64,000 nt of DNA from assembly GCA_041391505.1 (NCBI GenBank), contig JAWKNW010000014.1, positions 1-64,000 of the forward strand, in the 5' to 3' direction. The translations under genes were made by a program, and so were the position numbers. Position 1 is the first letter of the stretch; each line of letters begins with the position of its first letter. Source of the DNA: Rhodothermales bacterium. Lineage in GTDB: Bacteria; Bacteroidota; Rhodothermia; Rhodothermales; JAHQVL01. Positions 48,063-56,421 of the stretch are shown one piece after another. The notes under the pieces were generated by a model that saw only the letters and a list, made by a program, of their open reading frames with translations, had not been told where the DNA came from and ran no database searches.

Positions 48063-50626
48063 CTACGACGGACCGCTCATCGACCCGGCTGCTGCGGCGC
48101 TCCAGCGTCCGCTATCTCCTGCGCCATCCGCTGCTGATGGGGCTCTCGATCGTGGGCATCGCGCTGGGCGTCGCGCTGGTGGTGTCGATCGACCTCGCCA
48201 ACGACAGCGCGCGCAGGGCGTTCGCCCTCTCGGCCGAGCGCGTGACCGGCGCGGCGACGCACCAGGTCGTGAGCACCACCGGCCGGCTGCCGGCGTCGGT
48301 CTACCGCGCCCTGCGCATCGACGAGGGCCTCCGCGACATCGCCCCCGTGGTGGAGGGCTTCGCGGCGGCGCCCGGGTACACAGGACGCACGTTTCAGGTG
48401 CTGGGCATCGACCCGTTCGCCGAGGCGCCGTTTCGCTCCTACGTCGGCACGCCGGGATCCTTCGATCTGGCCGGCTTCCTCGGGGGCGATGGCGCCGCCC
48501 TGATGGCGGCGGCGACCGCCGAGGCGATGGGGAAGTCGGCGGGCGACACCCTCACGCTGCGCCTCGGCAGCCGCCGGCAGACGCTCCGCATCGCCGGTCT
48601 GCTCGCCGCCGAGGACGAGCGGGACGCGTCCGCGCTGGCGGACCTCATCCTCGTCGACGTGTCCACGGCGCAGGTCTGGTTCGGGATGGAGGATGCGCTG
48701 AGCCATGTCGATCTCATCGTGCCGGACACGCCGGCCGGCGCCCGCCGGCTGGACGCCCTGTCGCAGCGCCTCCCGCCGGGCGTCGAGGTCGTGCGCTCGG
48801 CGGCGCGGACCAGCACCATCGAACAGATGACCCGCGCCTTCGAGCTGAACCTGACCGCGCTGAGCCTGCTCGCGCTCGTCGTGGGGATGTTTCTCGTCTA
48901 TAACACGATGACGTTCTCCGTCGTCCAGCGGCGCAACCTGCTTGGCCGGCTCCGGACCATCGGCGTCACGCGCCGGCAGGTCTTCGGGCTCGTGCTGGGC
49001 GAGGCCGCCCTCGTCGGCGTGGCCGGCACGGCGCTCGGCCTCGGGCTGGGCGTGTTGCTCGGGCAAAATCTCGTGAAACTCGTCACCCGCACGATCAACG
49101 ACCTGTATTACGTCCTTTCCGTCCAGGATGTCGCGCTCAACGCCCTGACCCTCGGGAAAGGGCTGGCGCTGGGGTTGCTGGCCACCGTGGCCGCCTCGAT
49201 CGGGCCCGCGCGGGAGGCCGCCACCGCGCCGGCGGGCACCGTGCTCCGGCGTTCCGACGAGGAGCAGCGTCACCGCGCCCGCCTGCCCGTGCTGGTCGGC
49301 GCCGGCGTGGCGTCCGCCCTGGCCGGCGTCGGGCTGCTGTACGTGCCCGGCAACAGCATCGCCGTCAGCTACACCGCGATCTTCATGCTCCTGATCGCGT
49401 TCGCCCTCGTCGCTCCCGCCGTCGTGGCCGGGCTGGCCCGGCTCGTCCGGCCCGCGATGGGGGCGGCGATGGGATTTACCGGGCGGATGGCGGCGCGGGG
49501 GATCGTCTCGTCGCTCAGCCGGACCGGCGTCGCCATCGCGGCCCTGATGGTGGCGGTCGCCTCCACCATCGGGGTCGGCGTGATGATCGGCAGCTTCCGG
49601 CAGACCGTGGTCGTGTGGCTGGAGCGCTCGCTCCAGGCGGATGTCTACCTCTCGCCCCCGAGCCTCGTCATGCGCCGCGCCGACGGCGTCCTCCCCGACG
49701 CGTTCGTCGAGGCGGTGCGGGAGTTCGGGGATGCGCGCGCCGTGAGCACCGGCCGGCCCCTGCAGGTGCGCAGCGCGCTCGGGCCGCTGGACCTGGTGGC
49801 GTTCGACCTGGCCGGCGAAAGCCAGATGTCATTCGTCTTCAAGGAGGGCAGCGCGGAATCCGTGTGGCCGGCGTTCGAGACGAACGAAGCGGTGCTGGTC
49901 TCGGAACCGTTTACGTTTCGTCATGGTGTGCAGGCCGGCGATTCGCTCCGGCTGCTCACCGACGCCGGTTGGCATGCCTTCCGCATCGCCGGCGTGTTCT
50001 ACGACTATGGGTCGGACCTCGGCGTCGTTTTTATGAGCCGGACGACCTTCGATCGCTATTACGAGGATCGGAGGGTGACCACCATGGCGCTCTATTTGCG
50101 ATCCGGGGTGTCGCCGGACGAGGCGATCGGCAGGCTGCGCGCGTTCGTGCCGGCCGGCGAAGAGGTGCTCATGCGTTCGAACCGGACGCTGCGTACGCTC
50201 TCGATGGACGTCTTCGACCGCACCTTCGCGATCACGTCCGTCCTGCAAATTCTGGCCGTCGGGGTCGCCTTTATCGGCATCCTTAGCGCGCTGATGGCGT
50301 TGCAACTGGAACGCAGCCGCGAACTCGCCGTGCTGCGCGCCACGGGCTTCACGCCCGGTCAAGTGTTCAAATATGTTACGTTGCAGACCGGGCTGATGGG
50401 GCTTTTCGCCGGTTTGATGGCGCTTCCGCTGGGCGCTGTACTGGCGTCCATGCTCGTATTTGTGATAAATAAACGTTCTTTCGGCTGGACGATGCAGTTC
50501 GAACTGTCGCCCGTCATTCTCCTTCAGGCCGTCATTCTTGCCGTCGTCGCGGCATGGCTTGCCGGTCTTTATCCTTCCTGGCGTATGTCTCGCGCGAATC
50601 CTTCGCTGGCGTTGCGGGAGGACTGA
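48059..50626 (+). CDS. FtsX-like ABC transporter permease
   Basis: The 855-residue permease has two FtsX units: an N-terminal helix (MGLSIVGIALGVALVVSI), a large periplasmic domain, a helix cluster with FSVVQRRNLLGRLRTIGVTR, then a second periplasmic domain and a C-terminal cluster with LERSRELAVLRATGFTPGQV. It is the partner of the ATPase at 47343-48062 and of the AttH-type protein downstream. The start is the TTG at 48059, which forms a TTGA overlap with the ATPase stop; I see no better ATG near the first helix. Confidence 0.93.
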   Translation: MTTTDRSSTRLLRRSSVRYLLRHPLLMGLSIVGIALGVALVVSIDLANDSARRAFALSAERVTGAATHQVVSTTGRLPASVYRALRIDEGLRDIAPVVEGFAAAPGYTGRTFQVLGIDPFAEAPFRSYVGTPGSFDLAGFLGGDGAALMAAATAEAMGKSAGDTLTLRLGSRRQTLRIAGLLAAEDERDASALADLILVDVSTAQVWFGMEDALSHVDLIVPDTPAGARRLDALSQRLPPGVEVVRSAARTSTIEQMTRAFELNLTALSLLALVVGMFLVYNTMTFSVVQRRNLLGRLRTIGVTRRQVFGLVLGEAALVGVAGTALGLGLGVLLGQNLVKLVTRTINDLYYVLSVQDVALNALTLGKGLALGLLATVAASIGPAREAATAPAGTVLRRSDEEQRHRARLPVLVGAGVASALAGVGLLYVPGNSIAVSYTAIFMLLIAFALVAPAVVAGLARLVRPAMGAAMGFTGRMAARGIVSSLSRTGVAIAALMVAVASTIGVGVMIGSFRQTVVVWLERSLQADVYLSPPSLVMRRADGVLPDAFVEAVREFGDARAVSTGRPLQVRSALGPLDLVAFDLAGESQMSFVFKEGSAESVWPAFETNEAVLVSEPFTFRHGVQAGDSLRLLTDAGWHAFRIAGVFYDYGSDLGVVFMSRTTFDRYYEDRRVTTMALYLRSGVSPDEAIGRLRAFVPAGEEVLMRSNRTLRTLSMDVFDRTFAITSVLQILAVGVAFIGILSALMALQLERSRELAVLRATGFTPGQVFKYVTLQTGLMGLFAGLMALPLGAVLASMLVFVINKRSFGWTMQFELSPVILLQAVILAVVAAWLAGLYPSWRMSRANPSLALRED

Positions 50627-50632
50627 TCATCT

Positions 50633-51994
50633 ATGGGAAACCGTCATAAACATCGGAGTACGCACAGCACCTCCCTGCTTCGGCCCACGGTGCTCGTACC
50701 CGCGCTCGTGATCTTGCTGGCGGCCGCCGCAGGCGTGGTCTGGTACATGCGGCCGGCTCCTCCCGTCAGGCCGTCCGTCGATGTCGGCACCGCGATCGGA
50801 CAGGACACCGTCGGCTACGCCCGCGCCTATGGCCCCCGGTCCTTTCGTTTCCCCGAGGATCACGGCGCGCATCCGGATTTTAAGCTCGAGTGGTGGTACT
50901 ACACGGGCAACGTGACATCGGCCGACGGGCGCCGGTTCGGCTACCAGTTTACGATCTTCCGCAACGCGCTGTCCCCGCCGGACACCTCGAAGCGGGCGAC
51001 GGACTGGGCCACGAACCAGCTCTACATGGGGCATCTGGCGCTGACGGATCTCAAGAGCGGTAAATTTTACGCCTTCGAGCGGTTCAGCCGCGGCGCGGCG
51101 GGCCTCGCCGGCGCGCAGCCGCAGCCCTTCAGGGTCTGGCTCGACGATTGGGAGATCACCCAGCCCGAGGCGTCCATGCCGCCCATGCGCATCCGGGCGA
51201 GCGAGCAGGGCGTCCGGCTCGACCTCAAGCTGGAGGCCGTGAAGCCGATGGTGCTCCAGGGCGACCGCGGATACAGCGTGAAAGGCCCCGGCGCCGGCAA
51301 CGCGTCGTATTATTATTCCTACACGCGCCTCCGTACGACCGGGCGCATCGAGACGCCGGAAGGTTCGTACGACGTCCGCGGCGCCAGCTGGATGGATCGG
51401 GAGTGGAGCACCAGCCTGCTCAACAAGCAGCAGGCCGGCTGGGACTGGTTCTCGTTCCAGCTCTCGGACGGCCGCGAACTCATGTATTTCGTGGTGCGCG
51501 AACGCGACGCGGGCAGCCAGCCGTATACCGACGGCGTGCTGGTCCAGATGAACGGGACGCCCGTACCGCTGGACGCATCGGACGTCATCCTGGAGACGAC
51601 GAATACGTGGAAGAGCCCGCTCGATGGGGCCACCTATCCCGCCGGCTGGCGGCTGCAGGTCCCGTCCGAACGCATCGACCTGAACGTCACCCCGATCATC
51701 GCCAATCAAGAACTCGACCTTTCCATCCGATACTGGGAGGGTGCGGTGGACATCCGCGGCACCGCCGCCGGCCGGCCGGTGGACGGGCAGGGGTATGTCG
51801 AACTGACCGGCTACAGCACGAGCACCCGCTCGTTCGACCGCGAACTGACCGAGGAGGAGCTGCGCGAGATGCCGCCGGACTGGAAGCCGGGCGGCAAGGC
51901 TCCTTCTGCCGCACCGCCTCCCGCTGAAGGCGGCGGCGCCAAGGGTGGCAGCAGCGGCGGCTCCAAGGAGGCCGGCACCAAACGAAAAAATTGA
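50633..51994 (+). CDS. AttH/CrtC-type lipocalin-like (carotenoid 1,2-hydratase-related) protein
   Basis: The 453-residue protein has one N-terminal helix (VLVPALVILLAAAAGVVWYM) that anchors it with its bulk in the periplasm. The core matches the AttH/CrtC family, with FKLEWWYYTGNVTSADGRRFG, then DREWSTSLLNKQQAGWDWFS and YWEGAVDIRG. The C-terminal tail is Gly/Ser/Ala-rich and disordered. AttH proteins are often encoded with an ATPase and an FtsX permease as here, and they may pass a hydrophobic ligand. A carotenoid hydratase activity is not supported by context. The gene begins six bases after the permease stop. Confidence 0.88.
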   Translation: MGNRHKHRSTHSTSLLRPTVLVPALVILLAAAAGVVWYMRPAPPVRPSVDVGTAIGQDTVGYARAYGPRSFRFPEDHGAHPDFKLEWWYYTGNVTSADGRRFGYQFTIFRNALSPPDTSKRATDWATNQLYMGHLALTDLKSGKFYAFERFSRGAAGLAGAQPQPFRVWLDDWEITQPEASMPPMRIRASEQGVRLDLKLEAVKPMVLQGDRGYSVKGPGAGNASYYYSYTRLRTTGRIETPEGSYDVRGASWMDREWSTSLLNKQQAGWDWFSFQLSDGRELMYFVVRERDAGSQPYTDGVLVQMNGTPVPLDASDVILETTNTWKSPLDGATYPAGWRLQVPSERIDLNVTPIIANQELDLSIRYWEGAVDIRGTAAGRPVDGQGYVELTGYSTSTRSFDRELTEEELREMPPDWKPGGKAPSAAPPPAEGGGAKGGSSGGSKEAGTKRKN

Positions 51995-52461
51995 TGGGCC
52001 CGCCGCTCAACCTGCCGGCGTACGAGGCGGTCGTTCGCGAGACGGACGGACGATCGACGATCTTCGATCCTATTCGTCGCAAGCACGTCGCGCTGACGCC
52101 CGAAGAGTGGGTTCGGCAGCATTTTGTGCAGTTTCTGATTCGGGATCGCGGCTTTCCGGCGGGACTGCTCGCGATCGAAAAGGGATTTACCTACCAGGGC
52201 ATGCCCTGCCGCGCCGACATCGTCGCGCACGACCGCGCCGGCGCGCCGGCGATGATCGTCGAATGCAAGGCGCCCGACGTGGCGATCCAGCAACATACGT
52301 TCGACCAGATCGCGCGATACAACACCGTGCTTCAGGCATCGCACCTGGTTGTAACGAATGGGATGGTACATTACTGCTGCATCGTGGACTGGGGCCGGCA
52401 CACCTATACGTTTATTGACGACGTGCCGGGGTTTGATGCGCTTGGGAGGGATGCCGGATGA
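51994..52461 (+). CDS. Stand-alone HsdR_N-type PD-(D/E)XK domain protein
   Basis: The 155-residue protein resembles the N-terminal domain of type I restriction enzyme R subunits (HSDR_N_2-like). The nuclease signature residues appear as ADIVAHDRAGAPAMIVECKAP, where the D and the E-x-K are in place. It lacks helicase domains, so it is not a complete HsdR. Similar small proteins are widespread in Bacteroidota and have no settled role. Its ATG overlaps the AttH stop codon (TGATG at 51992-51996), so it is translated with the exporter operon. Confidence 0.88.
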   Translation: MGPPLNLPAYEAVVRETDGRSTIFDPIRRKHVALTPEEWVRQHFVQFLIRDRGFPAGLLAIEKGFTYQGMPCRADIVAHDRAGAPAMIVECKAPDVAIQQHTFDQIARYNTVLQASHLVVTNGMVHYCCIVDWGRHTYTFIDDVPGFDALGRDAG

Positions 52462-52475
52462 GGGATGCGAAACAT

Positions 52476-52518
52476 GGGATGCGAGATCCTGGATCCTGGA
52501 TGCGAGATCTCATATCCC
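52476..52518. repeat. Imperfect inverted repeat in a word-repeat spacer
   Basis: GGGATGCGAGAT (52476-52487) pairs with ATCTCATATCCC (52507-52518) at 10 of 12 positions. The surrounding spacer (52462-52560) also contains repeated words such as GGATCCTGGAT and GGATGCGAGAT. It may be a terminator for the ABC-AttH operon. Confidence 0.5.
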
Positions 52519-52596
52519 GTATCTCAACCCGCAAACCTCGTATCCAGTATCCCTGACCCCCGTCCATGATCGAACACTGAACCTTATCAACGACCT

Positions 52597-53580
52597 ATGT
52601 ATACACGCGAACGAGAAATCGCCATTGCCGCCGTCCGTGAGGCGGCCATTTTGTGCCGCGCCGTCCAGGCGCAGATTTCGAAGAGTGTGCTGGAAAAGAA
52701 GGACAAGAGCCCGGTCACCGTGGCCGACTTTGGGAGCCAGGCGCTCGTTTGCCGCTCGATCCACGAAGCCTTCGCCGGCGACCCGATCATCGCCGAGGAG
52801 AACAGCGCGGCGCTCCGTGAAGAGGGGCAGAAAGACCTCCTCGCCCGCGTCGTCTCGCATGTGGGCGCGCTCCGCGCCGGCGTCGATGCCGATACGGTAT
52901 GCCAGTGGATCGACTTCGGCGGCGCGAACGCCTACAGCGACCGCTTCTGGACGCTCGACCCGATCGACGGCACGAAAGGCTTTCTGCGGAGCGAGCAGTA
53001 CGCGATCGCGCTCGCGCTGATCGTCGAGGGCGAAATCGTCGTTTCCGCGCTCGGATGTCCGAATCTGCCGGTGTCGGCCGATCGGCCGGATGAGGTGGGC
53101 GTGATCTTCGCCGCCGTCAAGGGCGAGGGCGCCGTCGCCCTGGCGCTCGATTCGGATGCGGCACCCGTTCCGGTGCAGGTCAGCACCCTGAGCGACAGCC
53201 GCCAGGCCCGGTTCTGCGAGTCGGTCGAGTCCGGCCACAGCTCGCACGACGACTCCGCGAACGTGGGGCAGCAGCTGGGCATCACGGCCGAGGCCGTACG
53301 GATGGACAGCCAGGCCAAATACGCGACCGTCGCCCGCGGCGACGCCGACATCTACCTCCGCCTCCCGACGCGCCCCGGCTATGTCGAGCGCATCTGGGAC
53401 CACGCCGCCGGCGTCCTCGTGATCACCGAGGCCGGCGGGAAGGTGACCGACATCCACGGCCATCCGCTGGAGTTTACGCACGGGGCCGGCCTCGAGAAGA
53501 ACAAGGGCGTCATCGTGACCAACGGGCTCCTGCACGACGCGGTGCTCGATGCGCTGAATGCCGTAGGCGTCACGGCGTGA
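52597..53580 (+). CDS. 3'(2'),5'-bisphosphate nucleotidase (CysQ/HAL2-type)
   Basis: The 327-residue enzyme belongs to the inositol monophosphatase fold and most resembles HAL2-type nucleotidases that remove the 3'-phosphate from PAP. Metal-site motifs are PIIAEENSA, DPIDGTKGFLR, and WDHAAGVLVITEAGGKVTD. The ATG at 52597 gives MYTREREIAIAAVREAAILC, the usual N-terminus. It would recycle PAP from sulfate assimilation or sulfotransfer. The genes around it are unrelated, so it looks like a single transcription unit. Confidence 0.93.
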   Translation: MYTREREIAIAAVREAAILCRAVQAQISKSVLEKKDKSPVTVADFGSQALVCRSIHEAFAGDPIIAEENSAALREEGQKDLLARVVSHVGALRAGVDADTVCQWIDFGGANAYSDRFWTLDPIDGTKGFLRSEQYAIALALIVEGEIVVSALGCPNLPVSADRPDEVGVIFAAVKGEGAVALALDSDAAPVPVQVSTLSDSRQARFCESVESGHSSHDDSANVGQQLGITAEAVRMDSQAKYATVARGDADIYLRLPTRPGYVERIWDHAAGVLVITEAGGKVTDIHGHPLEFTHGAGLEKNKGVIVTNGLLHDAVLDALNAVGVTA

Positions 53581-53678
53581 AAGGGTTCAAGGTTCTGGGT
53601 TTAAGGTTCAACGACGATTCCGTCCCTCGAACCTCGAATTTCAAACCTTGAGAAACTGTTGAGGAATAAAAAAGGGTT

Positions 53679-53866
53679 GTCTTCCTGAGCCCCCGGCGCT
53701 AGCGACGGGGTTGTCGAAAGCCCGCTCCCGCGAACGCGGGGGGACCTCCCGAATCACTCGCGCATGGCTCCCATGAGCGTCTCACGGTGGTTCGAGAGGT
53801 CTCCCCACGTTCGCTGGAACGGGCTTTCATCACGCCCACCGCAAACGGAGGGCGGTTCAGGATGAC
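53679..53866. repeat. Nested inverted repeat, MITE- or REP-like
   Basis: Several paired arms are nested about one centre: GTCTTCCTGA/TCAGGATGAC (53679-53688 with 53857-53866, 9 of 10), AAGCCCG/CGGGCTT (53718-53724 with 53820-53826), GCGAACG/CGTTCGC (53730-53736 with 53808-53814), and a GGACCTC...CAC/GTG...GAGGTC pair (53742-53757 with 53787-53804). The innermost is CATGG-CTC-CCATG (53763-53775). The CCTGAG...GGACCTC phrasing resembles mobile intergenic repeats I know from other Bacteroidota-like genomes. Confidence 0.65.
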
Positions 53867-53905
53867 GTCCCGAGAAGGATTTTTGAAAATCCCAACCGTT
53901 TCTGA

Positions 53906-54031
53906 GCCTCGAACATCAAACCTTGAGCCTCGAACTTCAAACCTTGAGCCTCGAACTTCAAACCTTGAGCCTCGAACTTCACACCTTGAACCTCGAACTT
54001 CAAACCTTGAACCGCGAACTTCAAACCTTGA
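53906..54031. repeat. Six tandem copies of a 21-bp repeat
   Basis: Six head-to-tail copies of a 21-base unit (GCCTCGAACTTCAAACCTTGA) fill 53906-54031, with two or three single-base variants, followed by a partial seventh unit. The period of 21 keeps one frame open (EPRTSNL repeated), but this is a by-product. It lies directly beyond the stop of the aminotransferase gene. Confidence 0.9.
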
Positions 54032-54043
54032 ACCGCGACGCGT

Positions 54044-55234
54044 TCACGCCGTGAACGCGTCGACCAGCTGCCGGCACGCCTGTTCGAGGATGGGGAATTC
54101 CTTGGCGTAGCAGAAGCGGAGCAGGTATCTGCCGCGTTCCGGGTCGCTGTAGAACGAGTCGCCCGGCACGGTGGCGACGCCGGCCTCCTGGATCAGCGTC
54201 TCGCACGCCTCGCGGCCGAACGCATAGCCTGGCCGCGTGCGGGAGAGGGCTTCGAAGCTGGCCAGCACATAATACGCGCCCTGGGGGCGGCTGAAGGTAA
54301 AACCGGCCGTTTCCAGGGCGTCGCACATCATGCGGCGTTTGGCTGCGTAGTCGGCGAGCATGCCGGCGTAATACGTGTCCTCCAGATCGAACGACCGCGC
54401 GACGCCATGCTGCAGCGGCGCCGGCGCGCAGATGCTGAACAGGTCGTTCAACAGCCCCATCTTTTCGATGAGCGGCGGCGGCGCGACGGCGTAGCCGAGC
54501 CGCCAGCCCGTCATGTTATAGGTCTTCGAAAACCCGGAAATGGTGACGGTGCGTTCGTACGCCCCGGGCAGCGAGGCCAGCGACACATGTTCGCACCCGT
54601 CGTACGTCATGTATTCGTAGATCTCGTCGGTGATGGCGTAGAGGTTGTACCGCTGCATGAGGGCGAGGAGGTTTTGCAGCTCCTCGCGCGTCCACACCTT
54701 GCCGCAGGGGTTGCCCGGGGTGTTGATGACGACGGCCTTTGTCGCCGGCGTGATGGCGCGCTCGACCTCGTCGAAGTCGATCTGCCAGTCGGCGCCGCGC
54801 ATGGTGACAAAGCGCATGGATGCCCCCGGGAGCCGCAGCAGGTTGCGGTGATAGCCATAAAACGGCTCGAAGAGGATGACTTCGTCTCCGGGATCGAGCA
54901 GGGCGAAGATGGCGCTCACGAAGGCGCCGGTCGAGCCGATACTGACCATGACCTCATCCTCGTCCCCCGCGGGGATCCGATTGAACGTTCGCGCTTTTTG
55001 AAAGATGGCCTGGCGTAATTCGGGGATGCCGGCGTAACTCGTGTAGATCGACCGGTCCTCGTCGATCGCCGCATGCGCGCCGGCCTTGATGGCTTCCGGC
55101 GTGGGGAGGTCGCAGATCCCCTGGCCCAGATTGATGCCGCCGACCCGGTTGATGAGGTGCGTCACGGCGCGGATGTCGCTCTGAACGAGGTTTTCCGTGC
55201 GTGCGGCGAGCGGTTTCGGGGTGTCGGATGCCAT
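54044..55234 (-). CDS. Pyridoxal phosphate-dependent aminotransferase, class I/II
   Basis: The 396-residue enzyme has the fold-type I aminotransferase layout. The PLP Lys lies in ISGFSKTYNMTGWRLGYAV, the Asn/Asp region in VVINTPGNPCGKVW and TDEIYEYMTYDG, and the carboxylate-binding Arg in RYLLRFCYAKE. MASDTPKPLAARTENLVQSD at the ATG at 55234 is followed by the family phrase VGGINLGQGICDLPTP. It resembles kynurenine/methionine/aspartate aminotransferases, but the substrate cannot be fixed. The upstream frame extends into the deaminase promoter and is rejected. Confidence 0.94.
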   Translation of the reverse strand: MASDTPKPLAARTENLVQSDIRAVTHLINRVGGINLGQGICDLPTPEAIKAGAHAAIDEDRSIYTSYAGIPELRQAIFQKARTFNRIPAGDEDEVMVSIGSTGAFVSAIFALLDPGDEVILFEPFYGYHRNLLRLPGASMRFVTMRGADWQIDFDEVERAITPATKAVVINTPGNPCGKVWTREELQNLLALMQRYNLYAITDEIYEYMTYDGCEHVSLASLPGAYERTVTISGFSKTYNMTGWRLGYAVAPPPLIEKMGLLNDLFSICAPAPLQHGVARSFDLEDTYYAGMLADYAAKRRMMCDALETAGFTFSRPQGAYYVLASFEALSRTRPGYAFGREACETLIQEAGVATVPGDSFYSDPERGRYLLRFCYAKEFPILEQACRQLVDAFTA

Positions 55235-55339
55235 AGGGGATGCCAGTTGAACGGGTTGAGGGCGGCCTTGTCGATGTCGGGCTCCGAACCCTGAATACGC
55301 GCCCCGTCCCGGGCCACTCAGAATCCGCACCCCGAAGTC

Positions 55340-55828
55340 ATGCAAGAACCGAACGAAAATACGGACCGCCGCTTTGTGCTGGAAGTGATCGCGCTGGCCG
55401 GCGAACAGGTCAGGCAGGGACGCGGCGGTCCTTTTGCGGCAATCGTCGTCCGGCAGGGCGAGGTGGTGGCCCGGGGGGCGAACCAGGTGACATCGTGGAA
55501 TGATCCGACCGCGCACGCGGAGGTCGTCGCGATACGCGAGGCGTGCCGCCGGCTCGGCGATTTTCAGCTCGCGGGATGCACGGTGTATGCCTCGTGCGAA
55601 CCCTGCCCGATGTGTCTCGGCGCCATCTACTGGGCACGGCCGGACCGGGTGGTGTTCGCCGCCACGCGCGACGATGCCGCCGCCGCCGGCTTCGACGACG
55701 CCCTCATCTACCGCGAAATCGCGCTTCCGCCGGCGGATCGCGCCATCCGGTTCGATCATGTCGCCCTCCCCGAGTCCGCCGCGCCGTTCGACGCATGGCG
55801 CGCGTCGAAAGGCCGCATCGCGTATTGA
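55340..55828 (+). CDS. Nucleoside/guanine deaminase (cytidine deaminase-like fold)
   Basis: The 162-residue zinc enzyme has the catalytic HAEVVAIREAC and the zinc-binding PCPMCLGAIYWARPD motifs of the cytosine deaminase superfamily. The C-terminal part, with RDDAAAAGFDDALIYREI and PFDAWRASKGRIAY, resembles GuaD-type guanine deaminases rather than the tRNA-specific TadA. It would release ammonia from guanine or a related base. It is divergent from the aminotransferase gene with a 105-base spacer between them. Confidence 0.9.
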   Translation: MQEPNENTDRRFVLEVIALAGEQVRQGRGGPFAAIVVRQGEVVARGANQVTSWNDPTAHAEVVAIREACRRLGDFQLAGCTVYASCEPCPMCLGAIYWARPDRVVFAATRDDAAAAGFDDALIYREIALPPADRAIRFDHVALPESAAPFDAWRASKGRIAY

Positions 55829-55962
55829 TGGATCCCGCCTCCCTTGCGGAATAGTTACATCTCCCGCCGGCTCAGGCCTTCATTTCCCGTGGGGTGGACG
55901 ATAGATAACGTAGCGGCGCGCGGCGCCGTCTCGTCCTCTTTTCGTCAGACTACCGCACATCG

Positions 55963-56421
55963 ATGAAACAAACCCGCTGGTTTCTCACTGGCCTCCTCGC
56001 GCTGCATGCCGCGCTTTCCGGATGCGCCGGAACGGGATACGCCGGCCAGGATCGTGTCCACATCATCCGCGAAGAACTCGCCCGCTCGAACGACCGGGAG
56101 GTGCTCGTCCGCGTCGTCACCCAGACCTTGCTGATCGACGGCTACGAGATGGAGCAGGCCACCGAACACTTCGTGCAGACGCGCTGGCAGGAACGCCGCG
56201 GCGCGGACCATCCGCCGATGCGCGAACGCATGCTCATCCGGTTTTCGAATCGCGGCGAGACGCAGTACATCGCCCGGATCGAACTCGGGTGCGAACGGCT
56301 CCTGCCCGACGGCATGTGGGAGCCCGCGCCGCCGCCGGCGCAGGTGGTTTCGAACTATGAGGCGTTTCGCAAGGATGTGCGGCGCACGCTGATGCCTTAC
56401 GGCCATCAGCTGCTCGACTGA
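55963..56421 (+). CDS. Small lipoprotein, function unknown
   Basis: The 152-residue protein begins MKQTRWFLTGLLALHAALSG, with the lipobox LSGC. The mature part has an amphipathic region (EELARSNDREVLVRVVTQTLL) and a beta-rich stretch. I recognise no family. The start at 55963 follows a GC-rich 134-base spacer. The gene overlaps the esterase gene tail-to-tail by 16 bases, which can create antisense contact between the mRNAs. Confidence 0.75.
   Translation: MKQTRWFLTGLLALHAALSGCAGTGYAGQDRVHIIREELARSNDREVLVRVVTQTLLIDGYEMEQATEHFVQTRWQERRGADHPPMRERMLIRFSNRGETQYIARIELGCERLLPDGMWEPAPPPAQVVSNYEAFRKDVRRTLMPYGHQLLD

Larger units (their letters stand above)
53581..54043. other. 463-bp repeat-filled spacer without genes
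   Basis: This spacer separates the nucleotidase and aminotransferase genes, which converge. It contains words of the type CAAGGTT/AACCTTG near 53590-53652, a nested dyad at 53679-53866, and a 21-base tandem array at 53906-54031. The open frame that crosses the array is a product of its period of seven codons and is not a credible gene. Confidence 0.7.

Noticed and set aside
53906..54031. Possible CRISPR array
   Set aside because: The 21-base units are head-to-tail without spacers, so the array is a simple tandem repeat, and no cas genes are present.
53787..54110. 107-residue frame containing EPRTSNL repeats
   Set aside because: The repeat arises from the 21-base DNA array; the flanks come from the nested dyad, and there is no signal, ribosome-binding site or family match.
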